This document shows positions 1 through 10,797 of a stretch of 64,000 nt of DNA, piece by piece. The stretch comes from Temnothorax longispinosus. Lineage: Eukaryota > Arthropoda > Insecta > Hymenoptera > Formicidae. Each line of letters starts with the position of its first letter. Position 1 is the first letter of the stretch. The stretch covers positions 9,362,001 through 9,426,000 of the forward strand of contig NC_092360.1 in NCBI RefSeq assembly GCF_030848805.1, read 5' to 3'. The position numbers and the translations under genes were made by a program. The notes under the pieces were generated by a model. The model was not told the origin of the DNA. It was given only the letters and a program-made list of their open reading frames with translations, and made no database searches.

Positions 1-188
1 TTAAACGTTAGAGCACAAGTACAGAGCGAATAATAAAGAAATATACCGCAACTTAAAATAAGGTTGTCAACATGTCACAAGACAGAATTCTCCATTGGAG
101 AGAGTGAGAGGAGAGAGTTCTTATTTCTGCCGCGACGGTACGGCGCTACCGTCAACGCAGAGTCTCGGCTCAGGGACCAGGAGTGTAT

Positions 189-1908
189 CACTTAAAGTAG
201 AGCTCTAAAAAAGTAGGTATTCTCGATCCGCCATTTTTCTTCCAATCATCTGTGAAAACATAACCTTTTCGTAAACGTCAATACGCTTTTCGGTCTCGCG
301 ATTAATGTAAAATTTAGCTGAAATATCGATTCTGTAAATTGAAAATAAGTATTAATTGATTCTTAATTGATTAGACGTGTGTTCTTAAACGCGCGACAGT
401 ATAATTTGTTTTATAAGTGTCATATTTATCGTAAATCGACACATCGTGACTCTGTTTCATTGTACGTATTTGGAGCAGTAATTTCAAGGGCAGAAGGTAT
501 ATTATTTAAATAATACTCATCGCGAAAAATTGTTTTCATGTTGCAGTTTTTGTCACATTTTGACATATTTTGTGTTTTTAGATTAAGTATTTGGCTGTTT
601 GTAAAATGTCAACTGAGGACAATGAAAAAATCCAAGTACGTCGCATCCTGGGCCAATGTTGAGGTAATTGCCGCATAAATTCCTAATTTTTTTCTTTCGT
701 TTACTAATTTAATGCTTCATTTATCATATTTAATATACTTCCACTCATTTCAGGACCCTAAGCTTCAAGAGTATTACACAGATGAAAAAATTGAAAGTTT
801 GTTGGTCGAAAATCTCTACCTGAAGAGTCTGCTAAAAATGTCAACTAAGGACAATCAAAAAAATTTAAGTACGTCGCATCCTGGGCCAAATGTTGAGGTA
901 ATTGCCGCCTAAATTTCTAATTTTTTTTTTTCTTTCGTTTACTAATTTAATGCTCCATTTATCATATTTAATATACTTCCACTCATTTCAGGACCCTAAG
1001 CTTCAAGAGTATTACACAGATGTAACGTTTCAGTTGACTCTTCAGGTAGAGATTTTCGATCAACAAACTTTCAATTTCTTCATCTGTGTAAATACTCTTG
1101 AAGCTTAGGGTCCTGAAATGAGTGGAAGTATATTAAATATGATAAATGGAGCATTAATTAGTAAACGAAAGAAAAAAATTAGAAATTTAGGCGGCAATTA
1201 CCTCAACATTTGGCCCAGGATGCGACGTACTTGGATTTTTTTGATTGTCCTTAGTTGACATTTTTAGCAGACTCTTCAGGTAGAGATTTCGACCAACAAA
1301 CTTTCAATTTTTTCATCTGTGTAATACTCTTGAAGCTTAGGGTCCTGAAATGAGTGGAAGTATATTAAATATGATAAATGAAGCATTAAATTAGTAAACG
1401 AAAGAAAAAATTAGGAATTTATGCGGCAATTACCTCAACATTTGGCCCAGGATGCGACGTACTTGGATTTTTTTCATTGTCCTCAGTTGACATTTTACAA
1501 ACAGCCAAATACTTAATCTAAAAACACAAATATGTCAAAATGTGACAAAACTGCAATGAAAACAATTTTCGCGATGAGTATTATTTAAATAATATACCTT
1601 CTGCCCTTGAAATTACTGCTCCAAATACGTACATGAAACAGAGTCACGATGTGTCGATTTACGATAAATACGACACTTATAAAACAAATTATACTGTCGC
1701 GCGTTTAAGAACACACGTCTAATCAATTAAGAATCAATTAATACTTATTTTCAATTTTACAGAATCGATATTTCAGCTAAATTTTTACATTAATCGCGAG
1801 ACCGAAAAGCGTATTGACGTTTACGAAAAGGTTATGTTTTCACAGATGATTGGAAGAAAAATGGCGGATCGAGAATACTCACATTTTATAGAGCCTTTAC
1901 TTAAAGTC
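189..1908. repeat. 1.7 kb palindromic element with repeated exon-like units
   Basis: The left arm (core from about 219) is the reverse complement of the right arm (core to about 1878), with a centre near 1050. Both arms carry the same landmarks: ATTCTCGATCCGCC at the outer end, a block beginning ATGTCAACT, and a block beginning GACCCTAAGCTTCAAG. Within the left arm the ATGTCAACT block occurs twice (605 and 838) and the GACCCTAAG block twice (754 and 992), so it has an internal direct repeat as well. Each block is edged by splice-like sites (GAG|GTAATT; TTTCAG|GACCC), and conceptual translation of the joined blocks gives a short charged, helix-prone peptide (e.g. EKIESLLVENLYLKSLL). I do not recognise the protein. 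Mobile-element origin is inferred from the palindrome. Confidence 0.75.
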
Positions 1909-2340
1909 ACTTTGCCCTCTACCCTGTTTTAATCTATCGTTAATATTTTTTAAGTATTATCTACTTCAAGTCACTTTCGATTTCCTTTGTTATGAATACT
2001 TAAGCAATAATTCATTTCAAGTTATTTTCGATTCTTCGGATTTTAATCTATCACGTGGACAAGTTATTTCTTAAGCGTGAAGAAAAAACAGTACAAAAAA
2101 ACTAATGCACATTACAATTTTATGCGATCGTTGAATCATAAAATTCTAAGCTAATTATTAGTATCAATTGTATCAATTGAACTATTATAATTATAGAAAA
2201 GAATGTAGAATAAGTTTAAGAAATTAATGTAAGTACGCACTTTTAATGGATAAGCATAAATTTTACAAATTTTGTTAATTATTCTAAGATTTGGATGCAA
2301 CGATGATGTCACGTTTCATCATTCACACGTAGACTTGTCT
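1909..2340. other. AT-rich stretch, nothing recognised
   Basis: No convincing ORF, splice structure or repeat was seen between the palindrome and the next hairpin. Confidence 0.5.
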
Positions 2341-2478
2341 CTATGACCTAGTTTACATCGATCACTGATACGCGTATTAAATAGTAAATAACTAGTAAAT
2401 AAGTCTGATTATTGGCTGATCAGTTCAATATACTATTTGATACGCGTATCAAGAGATCGGTGTAAACTAGGCCTATGT
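2341..2478. mobile_element. Hairpin MITE
   Basis: The ends are inverted copies: CTAGTTTACATCGATC...GATACGCGTAT on the left, and ATACGCGTATC...GATCGGTGTAAACTAG on the right. The arms are roughly 45 bp and surround an AT-rich loop. There is no coding capacity. The family is not recognised. Confidence 0.7.
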
Positions 2479-3254
2479 GGGAATACCAATGAAATAATGC
2501 CGTAGCGCGGTGCGTGACAGGCGTTCCATTTAATTCACTACCTGAGATACCGTTAGACTAAACGGTGCCACGGGTGCGTGCAAACCCAGATCGGAACGAA
2601 GTAACATGTTCCATCCGTTATTGTTCGTTTTCCATCCATATAACGTTATATAAAACTTCTGTAATTTTGTACAAATTCATATTATTTAGAGATATTGTAA
2701 CTGGAAGGTATACATATAGGTATGCGTATATCAGTACAAGAATAGATAAAAAACTATCGATATGTACCAATAGGTAAAATATCCAATAAGACAATATTAA
2801 TAGCGTTTTTCACTGGGAGAACTAGTGCGCACTAAGTGCGCACTCGCCGCAGGCAACGTGTTTCACTGGGCGTTTCGATGCGCGCGAAAATGGTGCGCGC
2901 TGTTTCACTGGGAAGTCTAGTGCCGAGTTTTTGCACTATAGTGCGAGAATTCGGCACGAGCTCCGAGAGACGGTGTCAGTTCAGTGCAACATGGCTGCGT
3001 GGGATGGTGACAATGTTTCAAATTCACGAGATGCACGATTAGCATTTGGACTATAAATTTGCTTTCTTCGTCATCATCCAGTAGTGATAAAGATGATTTA
3101 TTATTAAAAGAAAATCCGCGGAAAATTCCAAAGATCGAAAACTTTGTTCAAATAATGCATAATCTTATGGATAGGTATGTAAGTACATATATATTTATTG
3201 TTTCTGCAGATTATTGTATTACGTGAAATAATACCCTTATAGAAATTTAATACT

Positions 3255-3359
3255 GTGATTATTTGGCTAGTAATTAAGGACTTATTTTGAGTATTAAAAT
3301 CATTAAAAACAGTACTTTTAATACTCAAAATAAGTAATCAATCACTAGCCAAAAATCAC
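3255..3359. mobile_element. Short hairpin MITE
   Basis: Arms of about 44 bp pair: GTGATTATTTGGCTAGTAAT... at 3255 with ...TCACTAGCCAAAAATCAC ending at 3359. The loop is about 16 bp. The element is non-coding. Confidence 0.65.
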
Positions 3360-3509
3360 TTACAGTATATTTGAGTATATTAAAATTCTGTAAAGATAAT
3401 ATGTATTGTATAAATATATGTAGTGTATCAATGCTATATACAAATATTATATTATATTATTTTATATTTATCTATTTCATAGGCTTTTCCGAAATAAAAA
3501 TCAAATTCT

Positions 3510-4001
3510 AATATAAGCATGTAAGCCTGGCTGGACGTTGTCGTTATATTTGAAGGTTTTTCTTTTTTTTATAATTATAAATATTATTTATTATTCGCAT
3601 ATATTCGTATATATCAACAAACGTTTCGACTCTCCGTTTGGGTCCTCTTCAGTATTCTTTCGATTTGTAAACAATAATGTCTTCAATCCTAGTATAAGGA
3701 CTGATTAAAATAATAGGCAAGCGAGAAGAAAAGCAATAAAAATGTATTCATCTTAAAATATTTATTTATATTGTAAAAATATTAATTAACCTTAAAATTA
3801 TTAATTATATGTATTGCATTAAACATATATAACGGATTGCGGATATTTTTTGTTTACAAAGGAACGTTAAAGAGGACCCGAACAAAAGGTCGAAACGTTT
3901 GTTGTAATATATGCGAATAGTAAATAATATTTTTAATTTCAAAAAAAGAAGATCCTTAAATAATAACGACACCAACTGGCCAGACTTACATGTTTTATAT
4001 T
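3510..4001. mobile_element. MITE with ~150 bp terminal inverted repeats
   Basis: The left end AATATAAGCATGTAAGCCTG and the reverse complement of the right end (AATATAAAACATGTAAGTCT) match, and the similarity extends inward through the CAACAAACGTTTCGAC block to about 150 bp per arm. The central ~190 bp is AT-rich and non-coding. It is inserted in the probable intron of the Harbinger-like fragment. Confidence 0.8.
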
Positions 4002-5162
4002 AATAATTAAATTATATTATTTTTACAGTTCAAAAGTCATTTTTGGATTGCAAGAACAACAGCTTACAAAATAATAGAAATTATGAATATTCCGGATTCT
4101 ATCCATTTGATCAGAGTCACGGAGGTAGTGAACCTACCACCGCAGAATTGGATATGTTATCATTTTTGTGGTGTTAAGTTGATATTTATTTGTATTGAAC
4201 TACTACTCATATTTCTGTGTTAATAGTAATTGAACACTCCATAGGTTTACTGAGATAAAGTCTGCCTTAGAGATGTGTCGTAAAGATTTGGAGTATGTCA
4301 TGCAATAACTTTCAGGCAGAACAATCGAGTGCTTAATTTTTTAATTGATATAACGCTAAAGATCATAAAATTTGAAGACAACAAAGTTTCTGCAAAGATT
4401 ATTAATATTATAATATGTATATATATAATTCTCTCTCTCCTCTCCCTCTCCCTCCACCCCCCTCTCCCTATAATAGTCGATAATTGGTACTGCAATGTCT
4501 ATTGCAATAAACTAAAGATTAACTACAGTTTACATTCTTCTAAAGTTAATCACAGATAATAGTTCATCACAGATGTCGATAGAGAAAAAAAACTAGTGTA
4601 GAAAGAAACAAAATTATGTAAGAAACAAACAGAATTATCAATAAAAAAAAAAACATCTTACGATTGACACTTTCAGTATTTATATATAAGCTGCTTTCCT
4701 TTTAATGAACACAGTCGATACGAGCATTGTTTTATCTTTGTTATTCATTGATGACTATTAGAAATTAAAAGGAAAACAGCCATAGTTAACAGTTCTAATA
4801 TTACACCTATTACTATATTGGTTTTTCTTTCTTCTTTGGCTAGTTTTCATTATTTTATTACTCTGTATTTGGTTTGGCGAACTACGTATCAAGTTTAACT
4901 TTCCCGATGTCGCTCTTTTGCGGCTTTCCTTTTTTCAAAGTCATCATACAAATCAAATACAGAGGCACAATGCGCCATAAAACCGCACTGAGATGGCACT
5001 GAGAATAATGGACATGTTTAGTTGGGAGTGCAAAAAAACTTGCACTTTTGGTGCATTCCGGCAGTGTCGCCTGAACTCGACGAGTTTCCAGAGTTCCACG
5101 CTATAGAAGAATTATATATATTTTTATAAATATCTTACGATTACAGTTTTTTCTTCATACCT

Positions 5163-5674
5163 CGGTCGAAAGTACGTACTTTCGTCCCTAATAGCAGGGA
5201 CGAAAGTTTAACATTTACTCCCTGTGAGAAGTACACGCGCGCTCTCTATAACTTTAAACCTTTACGCCCTTTAACCTTAAAAATAGTCATCAACATTGTT
5301 CTGTCAATATGTCATCTGATGAATCCGTAGACGAGGAAGAAGTTATACGAAATTTCGATGCTTCCCGACGATCCGCGTCTCGTTCCCCGGCCGGAAGACG
5401 CGATCCCGACGACGGACGGCTTATCGATCGTCCTGGCGTGCGAATCCGCGCGACACACGTGCACACACATACCAACGGTCACCCCGTTGGCACGCACGTG
5501 AATTTATTTTTACAAAATATGACAAGACTTGACTCTTGGAATGTATTTGATGCCTGCCCTCCCGACCAGCAGCACTCGCTTCGCTCGTGCCGCAAATGTC
5601 GGGGGCAGGCATCAAAAACATGCTTATTAACATTTAAAGTTAAAAAAGTAAAATTAATAACGTACTTTCGACCG
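5163..5674 (+). mobile_element. Small TIR element carrying an ORF (5309-5740)
   Basis: CGGTCGAAAGTACG at 5163 is matched by its inverse CGTACTTTCGACCG ending at 5674, giving a ~512 bp element. Next to the left end lies a local palindrome (CGAAAGTACGTACTTTCG). An ORF starts at ATG 5309 (MSSDESVDEEEVIRNFDASR, acidic then Ser/Arg-rich) and runs 143 codons out past the right terminus. Inside it, 5551-5612 is itself a hairpin (TGCCTGCCC...GGGCAGGCA), so the distal reading frame is probably accidental. The acidic N-terminus could be a real captured coding start, but I do not recognise it. Confidence 0.4.
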
Positions 5675-5693
5675 GCTATGAAGAAAAATCGTA

Positions 5694-5811
5694 TACACTA
5701 CGCGGGCCAAAAGTTGAAATCTCGGTCCTGCTCGTCATGATGCCCTCGGCTTCGCCTCGGGGCATCATGACGCGCAAGGCCGAAAATTCAACTTTCGGCC
5801 CTTGTAGTGTA
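5694..5811. mobile_element. 118 bp near-perfect hairpin MITE
   Basis: TACACTACGCGGGCC at the left pairs with GGCCCTTGTAGTGTA at the right, and pairing continues through GTCATGATGCCC / GGGCATCATGAC to a tiny CTTCG loop. There is no coding content. It would fold into a very stable stem as RNA or single-stranded DNA. Confidence 0.75.
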
Positions 5812-6759
5812 ATATACTATTCTTTTTTTATTGTTAAGGTGGGACGTGATGAAGACTGTTATTTTATTCAATATTGAAATTTTAATACCACATTATTATT
5901 TGCGTATATATGTTTGTATAAATAAAAAAAGTTTAGAATTTTGTTAAAAAACTATCTAGTTATATTAGAATATTTTTGAAGAATGTATATTCAATATACT
6001 TTATATGATCATTTTTTAATGATACTAGACACTGAATAAATGTTTAATATGTTATTTTCAAATGTTTCAATCTATATTCCAGCATTTATAATCTTCGTGT
6101 AAAAATTAAAAAAAAAATAGAGAAGTTTGGACTGAAATATATTGCCGTGTTCTGATTATAATGGGTTCAGTCTTATATTTTAGAAAACATATTTTCTCCA
6201 AATAAATAAAATATCTTTTTTCCTAATTTATTGAAAGTATTTATTAAATATTCTTCCTATAATTACATCTGAACATAATTTTGCAAAAATTATATCATAA
6301 GAGCTATATAAAGATCTTCGAATGCTGCAATTTTTATATCTTTTTTTATATTTTCTATAACACTGATTTATTTTGTACTGCTGAGGTGAATATCAACGAA
6401 ACCAGAGAGAAACCTGAGAGAGGCCATCCCGGCATTTTTCGTCAATTTTTCTGTGTCACATTTTCCGACGCGCCGCCTGAGAAAGTGCGTATCAACTACG
6501 TCGTTTCGCTCGGTAACCGCACATGGTTTGCGTCCGTGCTAATGGTTCGTGTCCGAACTAGCCAGTTAGAGGGGATATGCTGCGGCCGCGGCGCACAGTG
6601 GAGCCGTTTGCGCGAATCGCGGAAAAAATTATGTTACTTGTAAAATATGCAATGAATGATCATAGAACCTTTCAATGTTGACTTATAAAAATTGCAAAAA
6701 TGTATATTTATTAAAAATTAATGATAGGAACAAGTATTTGATTGAAATTAAATAAAAAT

Positions 6760-7717
6760 TCAATTTACATTTAATTTACGTATAAGAGCAAAGTAATTCT
6801 TGCGTCGATCATCGCCTAAGTTTAAATTTTTTTGATGTGGTTTACTTCTTAAACTAGTTATTAACGGATCGGATGACACGAGCATCATATGCATAACATC
6901 TTCATTTGTAAACAGACGGCTACATTTTCTACTATGATTAAGTCGATATCGTTTATAGTCCTTAATTATTTCTTGCCTCTTGAGCTTCTTCCGATAATGT
7001 CCCAAACAGGTAACGCTGCATTTTCCGAGGCATTTTCTATAATTTCCTTACCGTGAAGAAGAATTTATGAACGGTAATTGGCATAAAGTACCAAGAATAT
7101 TTTTCAATAAATATTTCCGCTGCCTTGTACACGCATAAGAACCGAATTTTTCTGAATTTATTTCTGCACCACAATTAATCGTTTGTAATATTGTGGAAAA
7201 TCTTCTGATCAATTTCTCGTCAACTCCAGTTATTTCTGCTGTGATTTTGGATCAGCAAAAAATCGTCGAGAAGTATTTCCGTCATTAGATGATCCGGAAC
7301 CTTGTTTAACGATGTCTACCATCAGTCCAAGTTTATTATAAAAAGCGTCTTGTATTCTTTTTTTTGTTTCTTCTTTTTTAACGCGTGTTTCTGGCGTTGT
7401 TGACCACTTATTCTTGAAAGACAAATTGTAGGCAATATGTAATATACATTCCATGAATTTGATTCGTGCGTACAAGGGTGACATTCCTAATTTGAGTGCT
7501 TCTTTTCTTTGTTAGACCTTTTATTAATTTCTGTTAAGTTGTTCATTTGAGATGGTTTGGAACCGCAAATGAACCACGAAGATGATGAAGGCGTGTGGGT
7601 TACAGCTTGAGCTACCTTACCGTCTATCATCGTAAATATCATTTGATGATTTATTTTGAATGTGGTTCCGAACTTTTCTATTTCTGTTTCTCGTAATTGA
7701 GCAATTTCGTCATCCAT
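6760..7717 (-). pseudogene. Transposase-like gene, left-arm copy (RAG1/Transib-like C-terminus, inferred)
   Basis: Reading the minus strand from 7717: MDDEIAQLRETEIEK, then after frameshifts a helix-rich part with KWSTTPETRVKKEE, GSGSSNDGNTSRRFF and, near the end, RLNHSRKCSRLFTNEDV and SSDPLITSL (to 6760). The coding blocks fall in different frames, so the gene is broken. The blocks NDGN-x-[SA]R and SEEAQEARN...YKRYR...SRK-x-S...NEDV resemble the C-terminal core of RAG1/Transib transposases, where the last catalytic Glu lies in a similar S-E-x(2,3)-E context. That assignment is my inference from motif spacing. The copy in the right arm is the same sequence inverted. Confidence 0.5.
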
Positions 7718-8152
7718 ACGTTGCTTTTCACTTTTTATTTTTTCAGCAGTTCTTTTGTGTATTCAAATTGTATTGCTCTGCAATATCTCGTTGAAGAAGG
7801 TCGATCATTATTCCAAATAATAATATTTTATCGTAAAATGAAGTAAGACGTATAAGGGCACCATCTGTGACTAGTTAGTGCCAATTGTTATAAAAGACTT
7901 TTGCAGCAACAATGCACTCGAAACAACAATTATCCGTTGCGTTCCTTTCTCTTTCTCCTTTCAAGACATGAAAAGCTTTTCCATCTCCTATCAAGAATTA
8001 GTCACAGATGATGCCCTTATACGTCTACTTCATTTTACGATAAAATATTATTATTTGGAATAATGATCGATCTTCTTCAACGAGATATTGCAGAGCAATA
8101 CAATTTGAATACACAAAAGAAATGCTGAAAAAATAAAAGTGAAAAGCAACGT

Positions 8153-9111
8153 ATGGATGACGAAATTGCTCAATTACGAGAAACAGAAATAGAAAAGTTC
8201 GGAACACATTCAAAATAAATCATCAAAAGATATTTACAATGATAGACGGTAAGGTAGCTCAAGCTGTAACCCACACGCCTTCATCATCTTCGTGGTTCAT
8301 TTGCGGTTCCAAACCATCTCAAATGAACTAACTTAACAGAAATTAATAAAAGGTCTAACAAAGAAAAGAAGCACTCAAATTAGGAATGTCACCCTTGCAC
8401 GCACGAATCAAATTCATGGAATGTATATTACATATTGCCTACAATTGTCTTTCAAGAATAAGTGGTCAACAACGCCAGAAACACGCGTTAAAAAAGAAGA
8501 AACAAAAAAAAGAATACAAGACGCTTTTTATAATAAACTTGGACTGATGGTAGACATCGTTAAACAAGGTTCCGGATCATCTAATGACGGAAATACTTCT
8601 CGACGATTTTTTGCTGATCCAAAAATCACAGCAGAAATAACTGGAGTTGACGAGAAATTGATCAGAAGATTTTCCACAATATTACAAACGATTAATTGTG
8701 GTGCAGAAATAAATTCAGAAAAATTCGGTTCTTATGTTGTACAAGGCAGCGGAAATATTTATTGAAAAATATTCTTGGTACTTTACTGCCAATTACCGTT
8801 CATAAAATTCTTCTTCACGGTAAGGAAATTATAGAAAATGCCTCGGAAAATGCAGCGTTACCTGTTTGGGACATTATCGGAAGAAGCTCAAGAGGCAAGA
8901 AATAATTAAGGACTATAAACGATATCGACTTAATCATAGTAGAAAATGTAGCCGTCTGTTTACAAATGAAGATGTTATGCATATGATGCTCGTGTCATCC
9001 GATCCGTTAATAACTAGTTTAAGAAGTAAACCACATCAAAAAAATTTAAACTTAGGCGATGATCGACGCAAGAATTACTTTGCTCTTATACGTAAATTAA
9101 ATGTAAATTGA
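8153..9111 (+). pseudogene. Transposase-like gene, right-arm copy (RAG1/Transib-like C-terminus, inferred)
   Basis: This is the inverted twin of the left-arm gene. It starts at ATG 8153 (MDDEIAQLRETEIEK) and runs through KKEETKKRIQDAFYNKLG, NDGNTSRRFFADP, TGVDEKLIRRF, PITVHKILLHGKEII, LSEEAQEARN (third frame, about 8871-8901) and KDYKRYRLNHSRK, with the stop after RKLNVN at 9111. At least three frame changes separate these blocks (around 8745-8790, 8850 and 8900), so it cannot make the full protein. No first or second catalytic Asp could be placed because the N-terminal half is absent. The probable parent is a cut-and-paste transposon; the host-gene alternative is less likely given the terminal repeats. 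Confidence 0.5.
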
Positions 9112-9710
9112 ATTTTTATTTAATTTCAATCAAATACTTGTTCCTATCATTAATTTTTAATAAATATACATTTTTGCAATTTTTATAAGTCAACATTGAA
9201 AGGTTCTATGATCATTCATTGCATATTTTACAAGTAACATAATTTTTTCCGCGATTCGCGCAAACGGCTCCACTGTGCGCCGCGGCCGCAGCATATCCCC
9301 TCTAACTGGCTAGTTCGGACACGAACCATTAGCACGGACGCAAACCATGTGCGGTTACCGAGCGAAACGACGTAGTTGATACGCACTTTCTCAGGCGGCG
9401 CGTCGGAAAATGTGACACAGAAAAATTGACGAAAAATGCCGGGATGGCCTCTCTCAGGTTTCTCTCTGCTCCTACTATCAATCTTCTATCTTTAACAACA
9501 TAATTATCAACCATTAATTTAGGAGGCTAATGATTAATAATCCAAATTTAAACTGTAAGCTATAATATACATGATCCATTCCCTCCGTCCAGAATAATAA
9601 CTTTTAATGTACCAATAAATAATAAAAGGTTTTTTTTTAATTTTGAGTGGAGCTCATCTAGAAACTGTTTCAATAATTTTCATGAAATATTTTCTTTTTA
9701 GGTCCGTCTG

Positions 9711-9874
9711 GCTGGTAGTTCGGACACGAACCATTAGCATGGACGCAAACCAGTGCGGTTACCGAGCGAAACGAACGTAGTTGATACGCACTTTCTCAGG
9801 CGGCGCGTCGGAAAATGTGACACAGAAAAATTGACGAAAAATGCCGGGATGGCCTCTCTCAGGTTTCTCTCTGG
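9711..9874. mobile_element. Solo terminal fragment of the 6.4-9.5 kb element
   Basis: The sequence from TGGTAGTTCGGACACG to TTTCTCTCTGG repeats the terminal block of both palindrome arms with few differences (for example one extra base in CGAACGTAG). It lacks the inner AT-rich part and the gene. Confidence 0.7.
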
Positions 9875-10002
9875 TAGGAGTTAATAATTCTAGGTTATAT
9901 TTCTGAAGTAATAAATCTGCCACTGAACAAAAAAATGATCAATAAGAATAAAAAAGAAAAAACAATGGTCCCGATATTGAGTTATAGAATGCATATACGC
10001 AC

Positions 10003-10744
10003 CGTTCCTGATAATGCATTTGCAAGATTTCTGGCTACATTTGAAAGTGGACCTTTCAGGGCTAGCCTAGTATCATTCTGTTCATCTTCTTGATGCGTGT
10101 ATCTCCAAATGAGGAAATTTATATCTTGAACACCTTCCTCATTACGAATTAAAGTAGCGACGTCTTTGATCTTTAGTCCTAACAAATCGGTGTCGTCAAC
10201 GCCCAATAAACAATCGCCCGCTCTGATGGAATATAACGAGAAAATGATTTGAATAAAATGTGAAATTAATTGGTGCTATATAAAATATACACGTGGTTCT
10301 TAATATAATATAAAATTATTACCTCATATCAATGTATAATTTAACAAAAGAAATATATATTTATATTTTTTAATGTAATATATGTATTGGACTTTTATAT
10401 ATACTCTTTCATATATCCACGATAGTAAGTATTCGATAGTTTTAAAGACTAAATAAAACTCACTTCAATCCTGCTAGGTCGGCAGGACTATTATTCTCGA
10501 CATAGCCGACCCACGGATACGGATCCCATTTCGATTTGGTCAAGTGAAATCCGCAAGATTTACCATGCATATATGATTCCACGTTGATTTTCCGCATTTT
10601 AAGGACCATCTTTCCTGGCGGAAGTAGATTCACATCCTCTATGGGCAGAGATGTTACAATCTTCACACCTGCCGCTTCCGTCAGGACTTCGGGATACGAG
10701 AAATACGGCATATTCCTTCGCACTTTATTATTATTACTATTCAT
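10003..10744 (-). CDS. PDZ-domain protein, 5' two exons
   Basis: Exon 1 is 10744-10464 (ATG 10744; donor AA|GTGAGT) and exon 2 is 10222-10003 (acceptor CATCAG; donor ACG|GTGCGT). The frame is preserved across the intron (AA+A gives Lys). The ~167 residues form a single PDZ domain at about residues 47-130. Its ligand-binding loop is CGFHL (64-68), followed by WVGYVENNSPADLAGLKAGD, the usual beta-B/alpha-A landmark of PDZ folds. PDZ domains bind C-terminal peptides and act as scaffolds, usually at membranes or in signalling complexes. Exon 2 ends on a clean donor, so more exons should follow below 10 kb, but I find none; there the sequence is transposon-rich. It may be a 5' fragment or the gene may continue outside the window. 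The exact orthologue is not recognised. Confidence 0.7.
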
Positions 10745-10797
10745 TATTATATGTATATAAGGAGCAAAAGTTTTACTTCACGTTACTTCAAGTTAGT

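Larger units (their letters stand above)
2991..4160 (+). pseudogene. PIF/Harbinger-like transposase N-terminal fragment
   Basis: An ATG at 2991 opens MAAWDGDNVSNSRDARL and soon meets a stop. In another frame follows a Ser-run and acidic stretch (SSSSSSDKDDLLL) and then PKIENFV, ending near a GTATGT donor at about 3176. At 4030, after TTTTTACAG, the frame FKSHFWIARTTAYKIIEIM continues. A Ser/acidic N-terminus followed by an F-x-SHF-x-hydrophobic-R-x-T block resembles the start of Harbinger-type transposases. No DDE catalytic domain is present, so this is at most a 5' remnant. The putative intron contains two MITEs (3255-3359 and 3510-4001). Family assignment is by remembered motif shape only. 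Confidence 0.4.
6402..9469. mobile_element. 3.07 kb palindromic DNA transposon (two inverted copies)
   Basis: From the terminal CCAGAGAGAAACCTGAGAG at 6402 to its inverse at 9469 the region reads as one long palindrome. The arms are about 1.47 kb and nearly identical apart from scattered indels, and a unique loop lies at about 7876-7998. Each arm consists of a ~290 bp GC-richer terminal block, an AT-rich spacer, and an inverted copy of the same broken protein-coding region. No matching target-site duplication is visible at the outer ends. A solo copy of the terminal ~164 bp lies nearby at 9711-9874. Confidence 0.85.

Noticed and set aside
4298..4559. ORFs across the CT-rich tract at 4430-4470
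   Set aside because: They are composition-driven on both strands around a CTCTCC microsatellite.
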